This document shows positions 1-7,155 of a stretch of DNA of 34,233 bases, in pieces. Made by a program: the position numbers and the translations under genes. The first letter of the stretch is position 1. Every line of letters starts with the position of its first letter. The notes beneath the pieces were generated by a model. The model was not told the origin of the DNA. It saw only the letters and a list, made by a program, of their open reading frames with translations, and searched no databases. Origin of the DNA: Propionivibrio sp. (GTDB lineage: Bacteria; Pseudomonadota; Gammaproteobacteria; Burkholderiales; Rhodocyclaceae); contig NZ_JAPUVO010000083.1 in the NCBI RefSeq assembly GCF_029255185.1, positions 1-34,233 of the forward strand. The letters are read 5' to 3'.

Positions 1-1150
1 CGTAGGCACCCTGGATGAGATCGCCTTCGGCGATGATCGCTCCGCCATTGATGATATCTGGGGAGACCACAAGGCCGGCAAAAGACAAGGTGCCTTTCAC
101 GGTCAGCGTTGTCCCGCCGGCCAGGGTAAGCGTATTTGAATGCGAGCTCGCGCCGCCGCCAACCGTCACGTTGTACAACGACTGCGTACCGGACAGCGTC
201 AAAGAGTTGTCCATGCTGTTCGATTTGAAGAATTTCAGTGTACTGGTTCCGGCATCCAGCGTTCCGGCGATATAGGTCCAATTGTTTAACGTGGTAATGG
301 TGCCAACGAGCGTCAGGGTACCGGCAGGCTTGTTAATGATCAGCGGCGGCAAATTCGCGGTCACACCTCCTCCCCCCGTTAACGTTTGTGTGCCGCTTCC
401 TGCAACCGTCACCACGGTGCTGCCTGTGGTACCGTAGGTGCTCTGGATGAGATCACCCTCGGCGATGATCGCTCCGCCATTGATGATATCCGGGGCGACT
501 ACAAGGCCGGCAAAAGACAAGGTGCCTTTCACGGTCAGCGTTGTCCCGCCGGCCAGGGTAAGCGTATTTGAATACGAGTTCGCGCCGCCGCCAACCGTCA
601 CGTTGTACAACGATTGCGTGCCGCTGAAGCTTAACGCTTGGGAAGCGGCATTGTAGAAAAATTTAAAGGTGCCATTGTTGTGGCTGAATGTCCCGCTGCT
701 CAGTGAGAAATTACCGCCCATGGTCAGCGTTCCGCTGGTGCTGGTAAAGCTTCCCCCGCTGATGTCCAGACCGCCGAGACTGATCGCCGTGTTGCCGCCG
801 GTGAAACTGCCGCCCGATTGGGTAAAGCCTGAGGCGCCGACGGTGAGAGTGGGAGATTGACCGGTATTCTGTGTCAGGCTGCCGGCAGCCATATTGATGC
901 CGGCGACGCTCGCGGCGCCGCTGATCACTGCGGAATTGGTGCAATCGCTGACGAAGGCGGCAATGTCGCCGGCCCCGGGGGCGGTGGTATTGGCATTGAC
1001 GCCGCAGGCGCTGCCTGCTGTCGTCGTCCAGTTGGCGGCGGTGCTGAAGGCGCCGCCCGCCGAACCGATCCAGTACTTGGTCGCTGCCGCGCTGATGCCT
1101 GGCAGCAGGGCGAAGGCCAGAAGCAGGAGATAGAAAATCGATTTTTTCAT
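1..1150 (-). CDS. Exported beta-strand-repeat surface protein, N-terminal 383 residues (3' end outside window)
   Basis: An open frame runs without a stop from an ATG at 1150 to the left edge, so the protein is cut by the window. A good ribosome-binding site (AAGGAGCC) lies just upstream. Residues 1-23 form a classical signal peptide (MKKSIF, a Leu-rich core, then ISAAA). The mature start KYWIGSAGGAFSTAANW is the kind of opening I associate with large beta-strand-repeat and autotransporter-like surface proteins. The rest is Gly/Thr/Ser-rich with repeated short strands such as TLTLAGGTTLTVKGTLSF, and an imperfect 144-residue repeat begins near residue 175. No enzyme motif is visible. Export and a beta-helical or beta-solenoid fold are inferred from composition; adhesion is only a guess. 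The missing C-terminus would show whether it carries an autotransporter barrel, a sorting signal or a plain repeat end. Confidence 0.8.
   Translation of the reverse strand, partial: MKKSIFYLLLLAFALLPGISAAATKYWIGSAGGAFSTAANWTTTAGSACGVNANTTAPGAGDIAAFVSDCTNSAVISGAASVAGINMAAGSLTQNTGQSPTLTVGASGFTQSGGSFTGGNTAISLGGLDISGGSFTSTSGTLTMGGNFSLSSGTFSHNNGTFKFFYNAASQALSFSGTQSLYNVTVGGGANSYSNTLTLAGGTTLTVKGTLSFAGLVVAPDIINGGAIIAEGDLIQSTYGTTGSTVVTVAGSGTQTLTGGGGVTANLPPLIINKPAGTLTLVGTITTLNNWTYIAGTLDAGTSTLKFFKSNSMDNSLTLSGTQSLYNVTVGGGASSHSNTLTLAGGTTLTVKGTLSFAGLVVSPDIINGGAIIAEGDLIQGAY
2..192 (-). repeat. Copy of in-frame 432-bp repeat in the surface protein gene (left copy)
   Basis: This stretch matches 434-624 at an offset of 432 bp, exactly 144 codons, with about a dozen mismatches and one identical run of roughly 70 bases. 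It encodes the SGTQSLYNVTVGGGA...SFAGLVV...IINGGAIIAEGDLIQ segment. The repeat continues past the window edge, so the number of units is unknown. Confidence 0.85.
434..624 (-). repeat. Copy of in-frame 432-bp repeat in the surface protein gene (right copy)
   Basis: This is the partner of the 2-192 copy and is the first unit met when reading the gene. The differences from the other copy are mostly silent or conservative, which suggests unit duplication under protein-level selection. Confidence 0.85.
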
Positions 1151-1350
1151 ATTGGCTCCTTGACGCCGATCTGTTCCTGGATTTCGCGCACGCACATCCT
1201 GAACGGGTGGCTGGGGATGATCTCGGTTGCGTTCCCCGGCGGTTGGCATAGATCAACTCCGAAGTGAATGGGCTGTTATGACAAATAGTAACTGTTTAGA
1301 ATTCTGAGGCCAAGTTCAAATACTGCCCATGGCCTAAGCCGGCACTCCCG

Positions 1351-1395
1351 ATACCAGATGCCCACCGGCTTTAGCCTTTAGCCGGGTGTGTGTTT
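1351..1395. repeat. Duplicate of the gpmI 3' end (left arm flanking the toxin-antitoxin cassette)
   Basis: These 45 bases match 2124-2168 at 41 positions, in the same orientation and 773 bp away. The right copy contains the last codons of gpmI (peptide NTHPAKG then stop) and a small hairpin, CCGGCT...AGCCGG. The left copy still encodes the same peptide and stop on the minus strand but has no gene attached. The cassette 1419-2036 lies between the two. Confidence 0.85.
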
Positions 1396-1418
1396 GGGCG
1401 CGGCCATTAGACGTTCGT

Positions 1419-1447
1419 TTGACGGACAAGGGCGGAGAGGCTACATT
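1419..1447 (+). promoter_or_regulatory. Probable sigma-70 promoter of the toxin-antitoxin operon
   Basis: TTGACG at 1419-1424 (5 of 6 to the -35 consensus) is followed after exactly 17 bases by TACATT at 1442-1447 (4 of 6 to the -10). The -10 touches the palindromic operator at 1446-1472, as expected for an autorepressed promoter. The predicted start would leave a leader of roughly 30 bases before the antitoxin ATG. Confidence 0.6.
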
Positions 1448-1472
1448 ATCACTTAGTATTACTAAGTGATAA
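1446..1472. promoter_or_regulatory. Palindromic operator upstream of the antitoxin gene
   Basis: This is a perfect inverted repeat with 13-base arms (TTATCACTTAGTA and its complement) around one central T. It ends 10 bases before the antitoxin ATG and overlaps the -10 box. Ribbon-helix-helix antitoxins bind such palindromes to repress their own operon, so this is the likely binding site for the protein encoded at 1483. Confidence 0.75.
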
Positions 1473-1482
1473 GAGGCCCAAT

Positions 1483-1755
1483 ATGGCAACGTCCCTCAAG
1501 ATCGAAGACACCCTCAAAGGTCGCGTTCAGCACCTCGCTGGCCAGCGCCGCCGCTCGGCCCACTGGATCATGCTCGAAGCCATCCAGCAATACGTCGAGC
1601 GCGAGGAAGCCCGCGAGAACTTCAAGCAGGAAGCCTTGGCATCTTGGGCGGCCTATCAGGAAACCGGTCAGCACCTGACGGGCCAGGAAGTGCGCACATG
1701 GTTGAACACCTGGGGAACCGAAGACGAAAAAGCGGTGCCTGTGTGCCACAAGTAA
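1483..1755 (+). CDS. CopG/ParD-like ribbon-helix-helix antitoxin
   Basis: This 90-residue protein starts at ATG 1483 (MATSLKIEDTLKGRVQHLA). The first 50 residues fit the ribbon-helix-helix pattern of CopG/ParD-type antitoxins: a short strand (SLKIED), a helix (LKGRVQHLAGQR), then a turn and second helix (RSAHWIMLEAIQQYVEREE). The charged remainder would be the toxin-binding tail. Its role would be to neutralise the toxin encoded next to it and, with the toxin, to repress the promoter through the palindrome at 1446-1472. Its last 13 bases overlap the toxin start, indicating translational coupling. Family assignment is by pattern; the TA role is supported by gene order, overlap and operator. 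Confidence 0.82.
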   Translation: MATSLKIEDTLKGRVQHLAGQRRRSAHWIMLEAIQQYVEREEARENFKQEALASWAAYQETGQHLTGQEVRTWLNTWGTEDEKAVPVCHK

Positions 1756-2036
1756 TTGTCACTGAAGGCGCGGTGGTAGGCTTGGAACGATGTCGGCAGT
1801 TTCTGGCCGCCAAGGCCCCGGAAGCAGCCAAGCGGGCCGGCCAGGCCATCGAGCAGCAATTCCTGCTGCTGGAAACAGCGCCCGACATTGGTCGACCGTT
1901 CCCTGAAATGCCAGAGCTGCGCGAGTTGGTGATTGCCTTCGGGGATTCCGGCTATGTGGCCCTGTACCGCCATGAAGCGACTGACGATGCGGTGTATGTC
2001 TTGGCATTCCGGCACCAGAAAGAGGCGGGCTACTGA
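1743..2036 (+). CDS. RelE/ParE-family toxin
   Basis: The frame is open from an ATG at 1644, but that start would run far back inside the antitoxin. The preferred start is GTG at 1743, giving 97 residues (MPQVIVTEGAVVGLERCRQFL), the usual ParE/RelE length, and overlapping the antitoxin stop by 13 bases. Family-like features are the helical hairpin with repeated Ala/Glu (AAKAPEAAKRAGQAI), the PDIGRPFPEMPELRELVI segment, and a closing strand pair (YVALYRHEATDDAVYVLAFRHQKEAGY). Members of the superfamily either cleave mRNA on the ribosome (RelE) or poison gyrase (ParE); the sequence alone does not say which applies. An internal ATG at 1698 is a less likely alternative start. Confidence 0.82.
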   Translation: MPQVIVTEGAVVGLERCRQFLAAKAPEAAKRAGQAIEQQFLLLETAPDIGRPFPEMPELRELVIAFGDSGYVALYRHEATDDAVYVLAFRHQKEAGY

Positions 2037-2123
2037 TGAGCATGAATGAATTCCGCCAACTGGCCGCGAGGATGGGTTAACAAATGCCGCACGATGGGTT
2101 AGCGGCAGAATAAATTTACCCTA

Positions 2124-2168
2124 ATACCAGATGCCTGCCGGCTTTAGCCTTTAGCCGGATGCGTGTTT
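2124..2168. repeat. gpmI 3' end copy (right arm flanking the toxin-antitoxin cassette)
   Basis: This is the right-hand partner of 1351-1395 (41 of 45 bases identical). It includes the native gpmI stop codon, the last seven codons and the hairpin CCGGCT...AGCCGG, which has no T-run after it. The hairpin could act as a weak terminator or an mRNA 3'-end stabiliser for gpmI. Confidence 0.8.
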
Positions 2169-3814
2169 ATTTCAAGCAGGCTTTCGTCCCACTTGGCATG
2201 TTTCTCAAGACCAAGAAGATTGGCCGTTGTCGCCGCGATATTGGACAGCCCGGCTGTAGCGATGTGCTTGAGGCCGAGTCTGCCTCCAGTCACGTTGTCG
2301 TAGAGGATCAGCGGCACCGGGTTCAGGGTGTGCGCGGTCTTGGCCTTGAACGAGCCATCCTTGTTCTGCGCCGGCTGCTTGGTCTTCTTGTCGAGTTCGT
2401 ACATTTCGTCAGCGTTGCCGTGGTCGGCGGTAATCAGCGCGACGCCGCCCATCGCGTCAATGACTGGCAGGATGCGCGCAAGTTCCAGATCCACGGCCTC
2501 GATCGACATCGTCGCGGCACGGAAATTACCGGTGTGGCCGACCATATCGCCGTTGGCAAAGTTACAGCGCAGGGTGCGGTACTTCCCGCTTTTGAGCGCC
2601 GCTATCATGGCATCGGCAATTTCAGCGGCTTTCATCCACGGCCGCTGTTCGAAGGGAACCACGTCGCTGGGCACTTCCTGATAGGTTTCTCCGTCGAACT
2701 TGCCGGAACGGTTACCGTTCCAGAAGTAGGTCACATGGCCGAATTTCTGTGTCTCGGAACAGGCAAACTGCGTGATCCCACCCTTGGAAAACCACTCGCC
2801 CGAGGTGTCCAGGATGGACGGCGGGTTGACCAGAAAACGCTTTGGAAGTTTTAAATCGCCGTCATATTGCAGCATACCGGCGTAGGTCACTTTCGGCACG
2901 CGCACGCGGTCGAATTTGTCGAAATTCTCTTCCTCGAAGGCGCGGCTGATTTCGATGGCACGGTCGCCACGGAAGTTGAAGAAAACCACCGAATCACCAT
3001 CCTCGATAGTACCGACCGGCTTGCCGTCGGTGGCGATGATAAATGGCGGGAGATCCTGGTCGATCGTTCCCGGGAACTCGATGCGCAAGGCCTTGACCGC
3101 CGCCGAGGCGCTGGCAAACTGCGCCCCTTCGCCAAGCACGTGGGTGTGCCAACCTTTATCGACCATGCTCCAGTTGGCGTCGTAGCGATCCATGGTGATG
3201 TTCATGCGACCGCCGCCCGAAGCAATTTGCGCATCGAAGCCGCCGGTATTTGTTTCGACGAGGAAGGCTTCGAAGGGCTCAAGGTAGTCCAGCGCGCTGG
3301 TTTCCGGAACATCGCGGCCGTCGATCAACGCATGGATGCGAACCGCTTTGACGCCTTCTGCCTTGGCGCGCAGCACCATCGCCTTGAGGTGGTCAATGTG
3401 GCTATGCACATTGCCGTCGGAGAATAGGCCGATGAAATGAATAACCCCCGCTTTTCCGTTGACTTCGGTCTTGGCGCCGGCAACGATCTGCTGCCAGGCC
3501 GCACCTTGCCAGATGGCGCCGGTGGCAATCGCATCGGCGACCAGGGACGCGCCTTGGCTATACACCTGACCCGCGCCGATGGCGTTGTGGCCGACTTCGG
3601 AATTGCCCATGTCATCGTCGGACGGCATACCGACCGCGGTGCCGTGGGCGCGCAGTGTGATATTCGGATAGTCGGCGAACAAGCGATCGAGGGTGGGCTT
3701 GCGCGCAGCGGCAATGGCACTGCCGGCATCCGACTTTGGAATGCCGTAGCCGTCCATGACGATGGTGACCACCGGGCCCTGGATTCCGGCGAAAGAGGCA
3801 AGTTTTTGCAACAT
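2144..3814 (-). CDS. gpmI: 2,3-bisphosphoglycerate-independent phosphoglycerate mutase, plant-like type
   Basis: This 556-residue enzyme would interconvert 3- and 2-phosphoglycerate in glycolysis and gluconeogenesis, using two divalent metal ions and a phosphoserine intermediate. Visible landmarks are the metal-binding VMDGYG near residue 20, the catalytic serine S72 in DDDMGNSEVGHNAIGAG, the substrate loop LIDGRDVPETSA, and the C-terminal metal site ADHGNADEMYE with TAHTLNPVPLI. It is longer than the usual bacterial enzyme (about 510 residues). Segments such as AHGTAVGMPSDDDMGNSEV and GGRMNITMDRYDANW resemble the plant/trypanosomatid form as I remember it, rather than the E. coli or Bacillus form. 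ATG 3814 has a GAGG upstream. The stop lies inside the direct repeat at 2124-2168. It appears to be a single-gene unit. Confidence 0.95.
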   Translation of the reverse strand: MLQKLASFAGIQGPVVTIVMDGYGIPKSDAGSAIAAARKPTLDRLFADYPNITLRAHGTAVGMPSDDDMGNSEVGHNAIGAGQVYSQGASLVADAIATGAIWQGAAWQQIVAGAKTEVNGKAGVIHFIGLFSDGNVHSHIDHLKAMVLRAKAEGVKAVRIHALIDGRDVPETSALDYLEPFEAFLVETNTGGFDAQIASGGGRMNITMDRYDANWSMVDKGWHTHVLGEGAQFASASAAVKALRIEFPGTIDQDLPPFIIATDGKPVGTIEDGDSVVFFNFRGDRAIEISRAFEEENFDKFDRVRVPKVTYAGMLQYDGDLKLPKRFLVNPPSILDTSGEWFSKGGITQFACSETQKFGHVTYFWNGNRSGKFDGETYQEVPSDVVPFEQRPWMKAAEIADAMIAALKSGKYRTLRCNFANGDMVGHTGNFRAATMSIEAVDLELARILPVIDAMGGVALITADHGNADEMYELDKKTKQPAQNKDGSFKAKTAHTLNPVPLILYDNVTGGRLGLKHIATAGLSNIAATTANLLGLEKHAKWDESLLEINTHPAKG

Positions 3815-3914
3815 GACAGATCCTCAAAAAAATGAAAAATCAAAAAGGGTGAGCCGCCAATTATGACGAATTCCAATGGCACTGCCTTAAGGCTAAATAT
3901 CAGCTACTTTCTTT

Positions 3915-5108
3915 TCAACTACTAAATCGCCGATATAAGAAGGCCGATGTCGCGCCCAGCAGCATTAGGGCGCCCATGCCGAGCGCCAGAGTCAGTGTCG
4001 AGCCCCACAGCGCTGGCGCCAGCACCCCGGCCACCAGTCCATTGGAACCGGCTTGCAGGAACATCTGGCAGGATGCGGCCAGACCGCGCTGCATGGGAAA
4101 GGGGTCAAGCGCCAGCAGCGTCAGGCAGGGCATGGCCAGCGACATGCCGAAGGTGTAAACGAGAATCGGGGCAACGCTCCACGGCAACACTGGCGGCAGC
4201 CACAGATTCAAAGCGACGTTGCCGAGCGCCGCTGCCCCCATGACCAGATAGCCGCGAGCTATCATCTGCCTGAGCGACAGTTTCCCGGCGAGCCGCCCCG
4301 AAAGCCAGGAACCGGCCATCAGGCCAACCATCGCCGGACCGAAAAGCCAGAGAAAGCCAGTCTCGGAAACGCCCAGATGGCGCATCAGAAAGACCGGCGC
4401 CGACATTACATAGATGAAGAAGCCGGCAAAATTGAGTGCCAATCCGCCGCAGGCGAAGAGAAAGGCCGGCGAGCTCAGCACCTTCCAGTAGGTTCGCGCC
4501 AGATAGCCAAGATGCAGCGACTGCCGCCGTTCCGACGGCAGCGTTTCAGGCAGCAGATGCCAGCAGGCCAGCCATAACGCCAGGGTCGCCAAAACGAGGA
4601 AGGCAAATACCGAGCGCCAACCAAACCAGGCTTGCAAGCGGCCGCCGATCAGCGGTGCAACGGCCGGCGCCAAGGCGAACATCATATTCATGTGCGACAT
4701 CAGGCGATGCGCCGCCGGCCCGTCATACAGATCGCGCACGATGGCGCGACTGATGACGATGCCAGCCCCTGCCGACATCCCCTGCAGTGCACGCAGCACC
4801 CACAGATGTTCGATACGGGTGGCAAACAGGCAGCCGGCGACCGATAGTCCGAACAGTGCCAGGGTGACGAGAATCACGCGGCGGCGCCCGAAGGCATCGG
4901 AAATTGCCCCGTGCCACAGGGCCATGATGGCGAAGGGAATGAGGTAGGCCGTCAGCGTCTGCTGCACCTCGATTGGCGTTGCCCGCAGACTCTGCCCAAT
5001 ATCGTGGAAGGACGGCAGGTAAGTGTCGATCGAGAAGGGGCCGAGTGCCGAAAGTGCGGCCAGCATGAGCGCGATGCCGCGCGGTGCCGAGGTTTTTGGC
5101 GTGGGCAA
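3915..5108 (-). CDS. Bcr/CflA-like MFS drug-efflux transporter
   Basis: This is an inner-membrane major facilitator exporter with about 12 hydrophobic helices. The N-terminal half carries the family patterns LSALGPFSIDTYLPSFHDI in helix 1, motif A (GAISDAFGRRRVI) between helices 2 and 3, and VLRALQGMSAGAGIVISRA in helix 4, typical of Bcr/CflA antiporters. The open frame extends to an ATG at 5228 inside comM, which is unlikely to be used. The chosen start is TTG 5108, one base after the comM stop, with AAGGA five bases upstream. It gives 397 residues, normal for the family. ATG 5153 is an alternative. It is probably cotranscribed with comM. The substrate cannot be predicted. Confidence 0.85.
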   Translation of the reverse strand: MPTPKTSAPRGIALMLAALSALGPFSIDTYLPSFHDIGQSLRATPIEVQQTLTAYLIPFAIMALWHGAISDAFGRRRVILVTLALFGLSVAGCLFATRIEHLWVLRALQGMSAGAGIVISRAIVRDLYDGPAAHRLMSHMNMMFALAPAVAPLIGGRLQAWFGWRSVFAFLVLATLALWLACWHLLPETLPSERRQSLHLGYLARTYWKVLSSPAFLFACGGLALNFAGFFIYVMSAPVFLMRHLGVSETGFLWLFGPAMVGLMAGSWLSGRLAGKLSLRQMIARGYLVMGAAALGNVALNLWLPPVLPWSVAPILVYTFGMSLAMPCLTLLALDPFPMQRGLAASCQMFLQAGSNGLVAGVLAPALWGSTLTLALGMGALMLLGATSAFLYRRFSS

Positions 5109-5109
5109 A

Positions 5110-6609
5110 TCAGTCCTTGGCAAAGCGGCGGTACTGCACGGCTTCGCCGACATGGTGTGGAGCAATGGTCGTGCTGCCCGCCAGGTCGGCGATGCTGCGC
5201 GCGACCCGAAGCACGCGATGATAAGCACGCGCTGAGAGATTAAGGCGAGTTAGCGCCTGCTTGAGCAACGCAGCGCCGGCAGCGTCGGGCTGGCAATAAA
5301 GGTCGATTTCACGGGTTGTCAGACGGGCGTTGGACTTGCCCTGCCGCGCCTGCTGCTGCGCACGTGCCGGCGCAACGCGGGCACGGACGGTTGCCGATGA
5401 TTCACCGTCCGGCGCTTTCTGCAGCGCTTCGGCCGGCAGTGCCGGAACCTCGACTTGCAGGTCAATGCGGTCGAGCAGAGGGCCCGAGATCTTGTGACGA
5501 TAGCGCGCCACCTGATCCGGTGTGCACCGGCACTTGCCGCTGGCGGCGCCATGAAAACCACAGGCGCAGGGATTCATCGCGGCGACGAGTTGAAACTGCG
5601 CTGGAAACTCGGCCTGTCCTGCCGCACGCGAAATATGAATACGGCCGCATTCAAGCGGTTCACGCAGGGATTCAAGGACCCGGCGTTCAAATTCGGGCAA
5701 CTCATCAAGAAACAGCACGCCGCGGTGAGCGAGCGAAATCTCACCAGGGCGCGGCACGCTGCCGCCGCCAACAAGGGCGGCAGAAGACGCGGTGTGATGC
5801 GGCGAACGGTAAGGATGACGACCAAAGTTTTCAGGGGAAAACTGGCCGGCCAGCGAGAGCACGGCGGCCGACTCCAGCGCCGCCTCCTGCGTCATGCTTG
5901 GCAGCAGACCAGGCAGGCGGATGGCGAGCATCGACTTGCCGGTGCCGGGCGGGCCGACGAACAAAATGGAATGCTCACCCGCTGCGGCAATTTCAAGCGC
6001 GCGCCGGGCCTGCGACTGCCCGCGCACATCGGCAAGATCTGGGTAGGCCGGAGCGTGCGCATCGATCGGGGAGGTGAATGCGCATTCGCTCAGCTCGGCT
6101 TGCCCGCTCAGGTGGGCGCACACTTCAAGCAGGGTGTTGGCGGTCAGGATGCGCACCTCGCGGGCCAGCGCGGCCTCGCGAGCGCTGCTTGCCGGCAGCA
6201 CGAAGCAGCGTCCCTGATGGCCAGAGGCCAGCACCATGGGCAGGGCGCCACGGATCGGGCGCAACTGACCGGAGAGCGAAAGCTCGCCGGCAAACTCGTA
6301 ATCGTTCAGTGCCTTGCCGGGAATCTGGCCCGAAGCAGCGAGGATACCCAGCGCGATGGGCAGGTCGAAGCGGCCGGACTCTTTTGGCAGGTCGGCGGGC
6401 GCGAGATTGACGGTGATGCGCTTGCTCGGAAAGTCAAAGCCGGAATTCTGTAGCGCCGCCCGTACCCGGTCACGCGCCTCCTTGACCTCGATATCCGGCA
6501 GACCAACCAGGGTGACGCTGGGCAATCCTCCCGCCAGATGGACTTCGACAGCGACTTCCGGAGCAAAGAGTCCGTCTAAGCCACGACTGTGGACGATGGC
6601 GAGCGGCAT
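5110..6609 (-). CDS. comM: ComM/YifB family AAA+ ATPase (Mg-chelatase-like)
   Basis: The 499-residue protein has the family's three parts: an N-terminal Lon-like/ChlI_N domain (residues 1-170, with GLPDIEVKEARDRVRAAL and NLAPADLPKESGRFDLPIA), a central AAA+ core with Walker A GPPGTGKS at 219-226 and Walker B VLFLDELPEF, and a C-terminal Mg-chelatase-like lid ending HHVGEAVQYRRF. A Cys cluster (MNPCACGFHG...CRC) is the usual zinc-binding loop. ComM is a hexameric helicase that promotes branch migration during natural transformation. Its presence fits transformation ability but does not prove it, because the family is widespread. It sits 50 bases after ubiK and one base before the efflux gene. 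Confidence 0.93.
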   Translation of the reverse strand: MPLAIVHSRGLDGLFAPEVAVEVHLAGGLPSVTLVGLPDIEVKEARDRVRAALQNSGFDFPSKRITVNLAPADLPKESGRFDLPIALGILAASGQIPGKALNDYEFAGELSLSGQLRPIRGALPMVLASGHQGRCFVLPASSAREAALAREVRILTANTLLEVCAHLSGQAELSECAFTSPIDAHAPAYPDLADVRGQSQARRALEIAAAGEHSILFVGPPGTGKSMLAIRLPGLLPSMTQEAALESAAVLSLAGQFSPENFGRHPYRSPHHTASSAALVGGGSVPRPGEISLAHRGVLFLDELPEFERRVLESLREPLECGRIHISRAAGQAEFPAQFQLVAAMNPCACGFHGAASGKCRCTPDQVARYRHKISGPLLDRIDLQVEVPALPAEALQKAPDGESSATVRARVAPARAQQQARQGKSNARLTTREIDLYCQPDAAGAALLKQALTRLNLSARAYHRVLRVARSIADLAGSTTIAPHHVGEAVQYRRFAKD

Positions 6610-6659
6610 GGGCGTGAGATCGAAATGGCCGGGAAATGGCGGATATGCCGCGCGCCGCC

Positions 6660-6905
6660 TCAGCCCAGGTTTCCACCAGTGCTTTCCAGACGGCTAACCC
6701 GCTCTTCCAGCGCCTTGAGCTTTTCCCGGGTGCGCAACAACACCTGCGCCTGAATATCGAATTCCTCGCGGCTGACCAGATCAAGCCTGGTGAAGAAGGT
6801 GGACAGCAGCGCTCGGGCATTTTTCTCGATGTCGGCGACCGGGCTGGCCGCAATGAGAGCGCTCAGGCGGGTACTGAAGTCCTCAAATACTTGGGGGTCG
6901 AGCAT
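6660..6905 (-). CDS. ubiK: UbiK accessory factor of ubiquinone biosynthesis (BMFP/YqiC family)
   Basis: This 81-residue protein begins [19 protein letters not shown], the amphipathic membrane-fusogenic helix of the BMFP family, and ends in a coiled coil ([20 protein letters not shown]) that drives trimer formation. The middle [19 protein letters not shown] is the most family-specific part. UbiK works with UbiJ as an accessory factor for aerobic ubiquinone synthesis. The ATG at 6905 has AGGAAAG about eight bases upstream. It leads a minus-strand unit ubiK-comM-efflux gene and is divergent from the torF-glnK-amtB operon. Confidence 0.9.
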   Translation of the reverse strand: MLDPQVFEDFSTRLSALIAASPVADIEKNARALLSTFFTRLDLVSREEFDIQAQVLLRTREKLKALEERVSRLESTGGNLG

Positions 6906-6944
6906 GGCGGTTATCTTTCCTGAAACGGTTTTCTGTGCCGGTCG

Positions 6945-6953
6945 AGTTTAGCA
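6945..6953 (-). promoter_or_regulatory. Candidate extended -10 promoter of ubiK
   Basis: On the minus strand TGCTAAACT provides an extended -10 (TGn plus TAAACT, 4 of 6), with a leader of about 33 bases to the ubiK ATG. No good -35 is seen. The NtrC site at 6977-6991 would lie just upstream of its -35 position. Confidence 0.4.
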
Positions 6954-6976
6954 CAGCGCTGCGCGCTGCCGACCCG

Positions 6977-6991
6977 GCACCGCCTTGGTGC
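6977..6991. promoter_or_regulatory. Probable NtrC (NtrC-P) enhancer site
   Basis: GCACC-GCCTT-GGTGC is a perfect 5-5-5 inverted repeat. With the following A it matches the NtrC consensus TGCACC-N5-GGTGCA at all but one position. It lies about 95 bases upstream of the sigma-54 promoter at 7085-7100, a normal enhancer distance, and controls nitrogen genes as expected. Confidence 0.75.
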
Positions 6992-7054
6992 AAGCATTCA
7001 ATCTCATGCGTCAGTAGTGTGCATCACCCCGCCGAGTCATTTAATTCGAACAGA

Positions 7055-7067
7055 CAAGCAATTGATT
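7055..7067 (-). promoter_or_regulatory. Probable IHF-binding site between the NtrC site and the sigma-54 promoter
   Basis: Read on the minus strand, AATCAATTGCTTG matches the IHF consensus WATCAANNNNTTR at every defined position. It sits between the enhancer (6977-6991) and the promoter (7085-7100), where IHF usually bends DNA to bring NtrC to the sigma-54 holoenzyme. Confidence 0.6.
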
Positions 7068-7084
7068 TGTATTGTTTATATATA

Positions 7085-7100
7085 TGGCACGGTAAATGCT
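7085..7100 (+). promoter_or_regulatory. Sigma-54 (RpoN) promoter of torF-glnK-amtB
   Basis: TGGCACGGTAAATGCT has the -24 GG (7086-7087) and the -12 GC (7098-7099) separated by exactly ten bases, and matches TGGCAC-N5-TTGC except for one T. Transcription would start near 7110, leaving a leader of about 45 bases before the torF ATG. The NtrC and IHF sites upstream complete a standard nitrogen-starvation promoter. Confidence 0.8.
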
Positions 7101-7155
7101 TATAGGTACATGCAAAAGTTATAAATCCCTTCGTTACTTGTTTGAGGAGTTCTTT

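Noticed and set aside
2159-3427. Plus-strand open frames of 231 and 186 codons
   Set aside because: They are antisense shadows of gpmI.
5109-5228. Longer start (ATG 5228) for the efflux transporter
   Set aside because: It would add 40 residues encoded inside comM, with no hydrophobic or family-like character. TTG 5108 has a better-spaced ribosome-binding site.
5455-6453. 332-codon open frame on the plus strand
   Set aside because: It is antisense to comM, whose Walker motifs and domains are intact; the product shows no family pattern.
7096-7155. ATG 7096 as the torF start
   Set aside because: It falls within the sigma-54 promoter, upstream of the expected transcription start, and would place 20 residues before the signal peptide.
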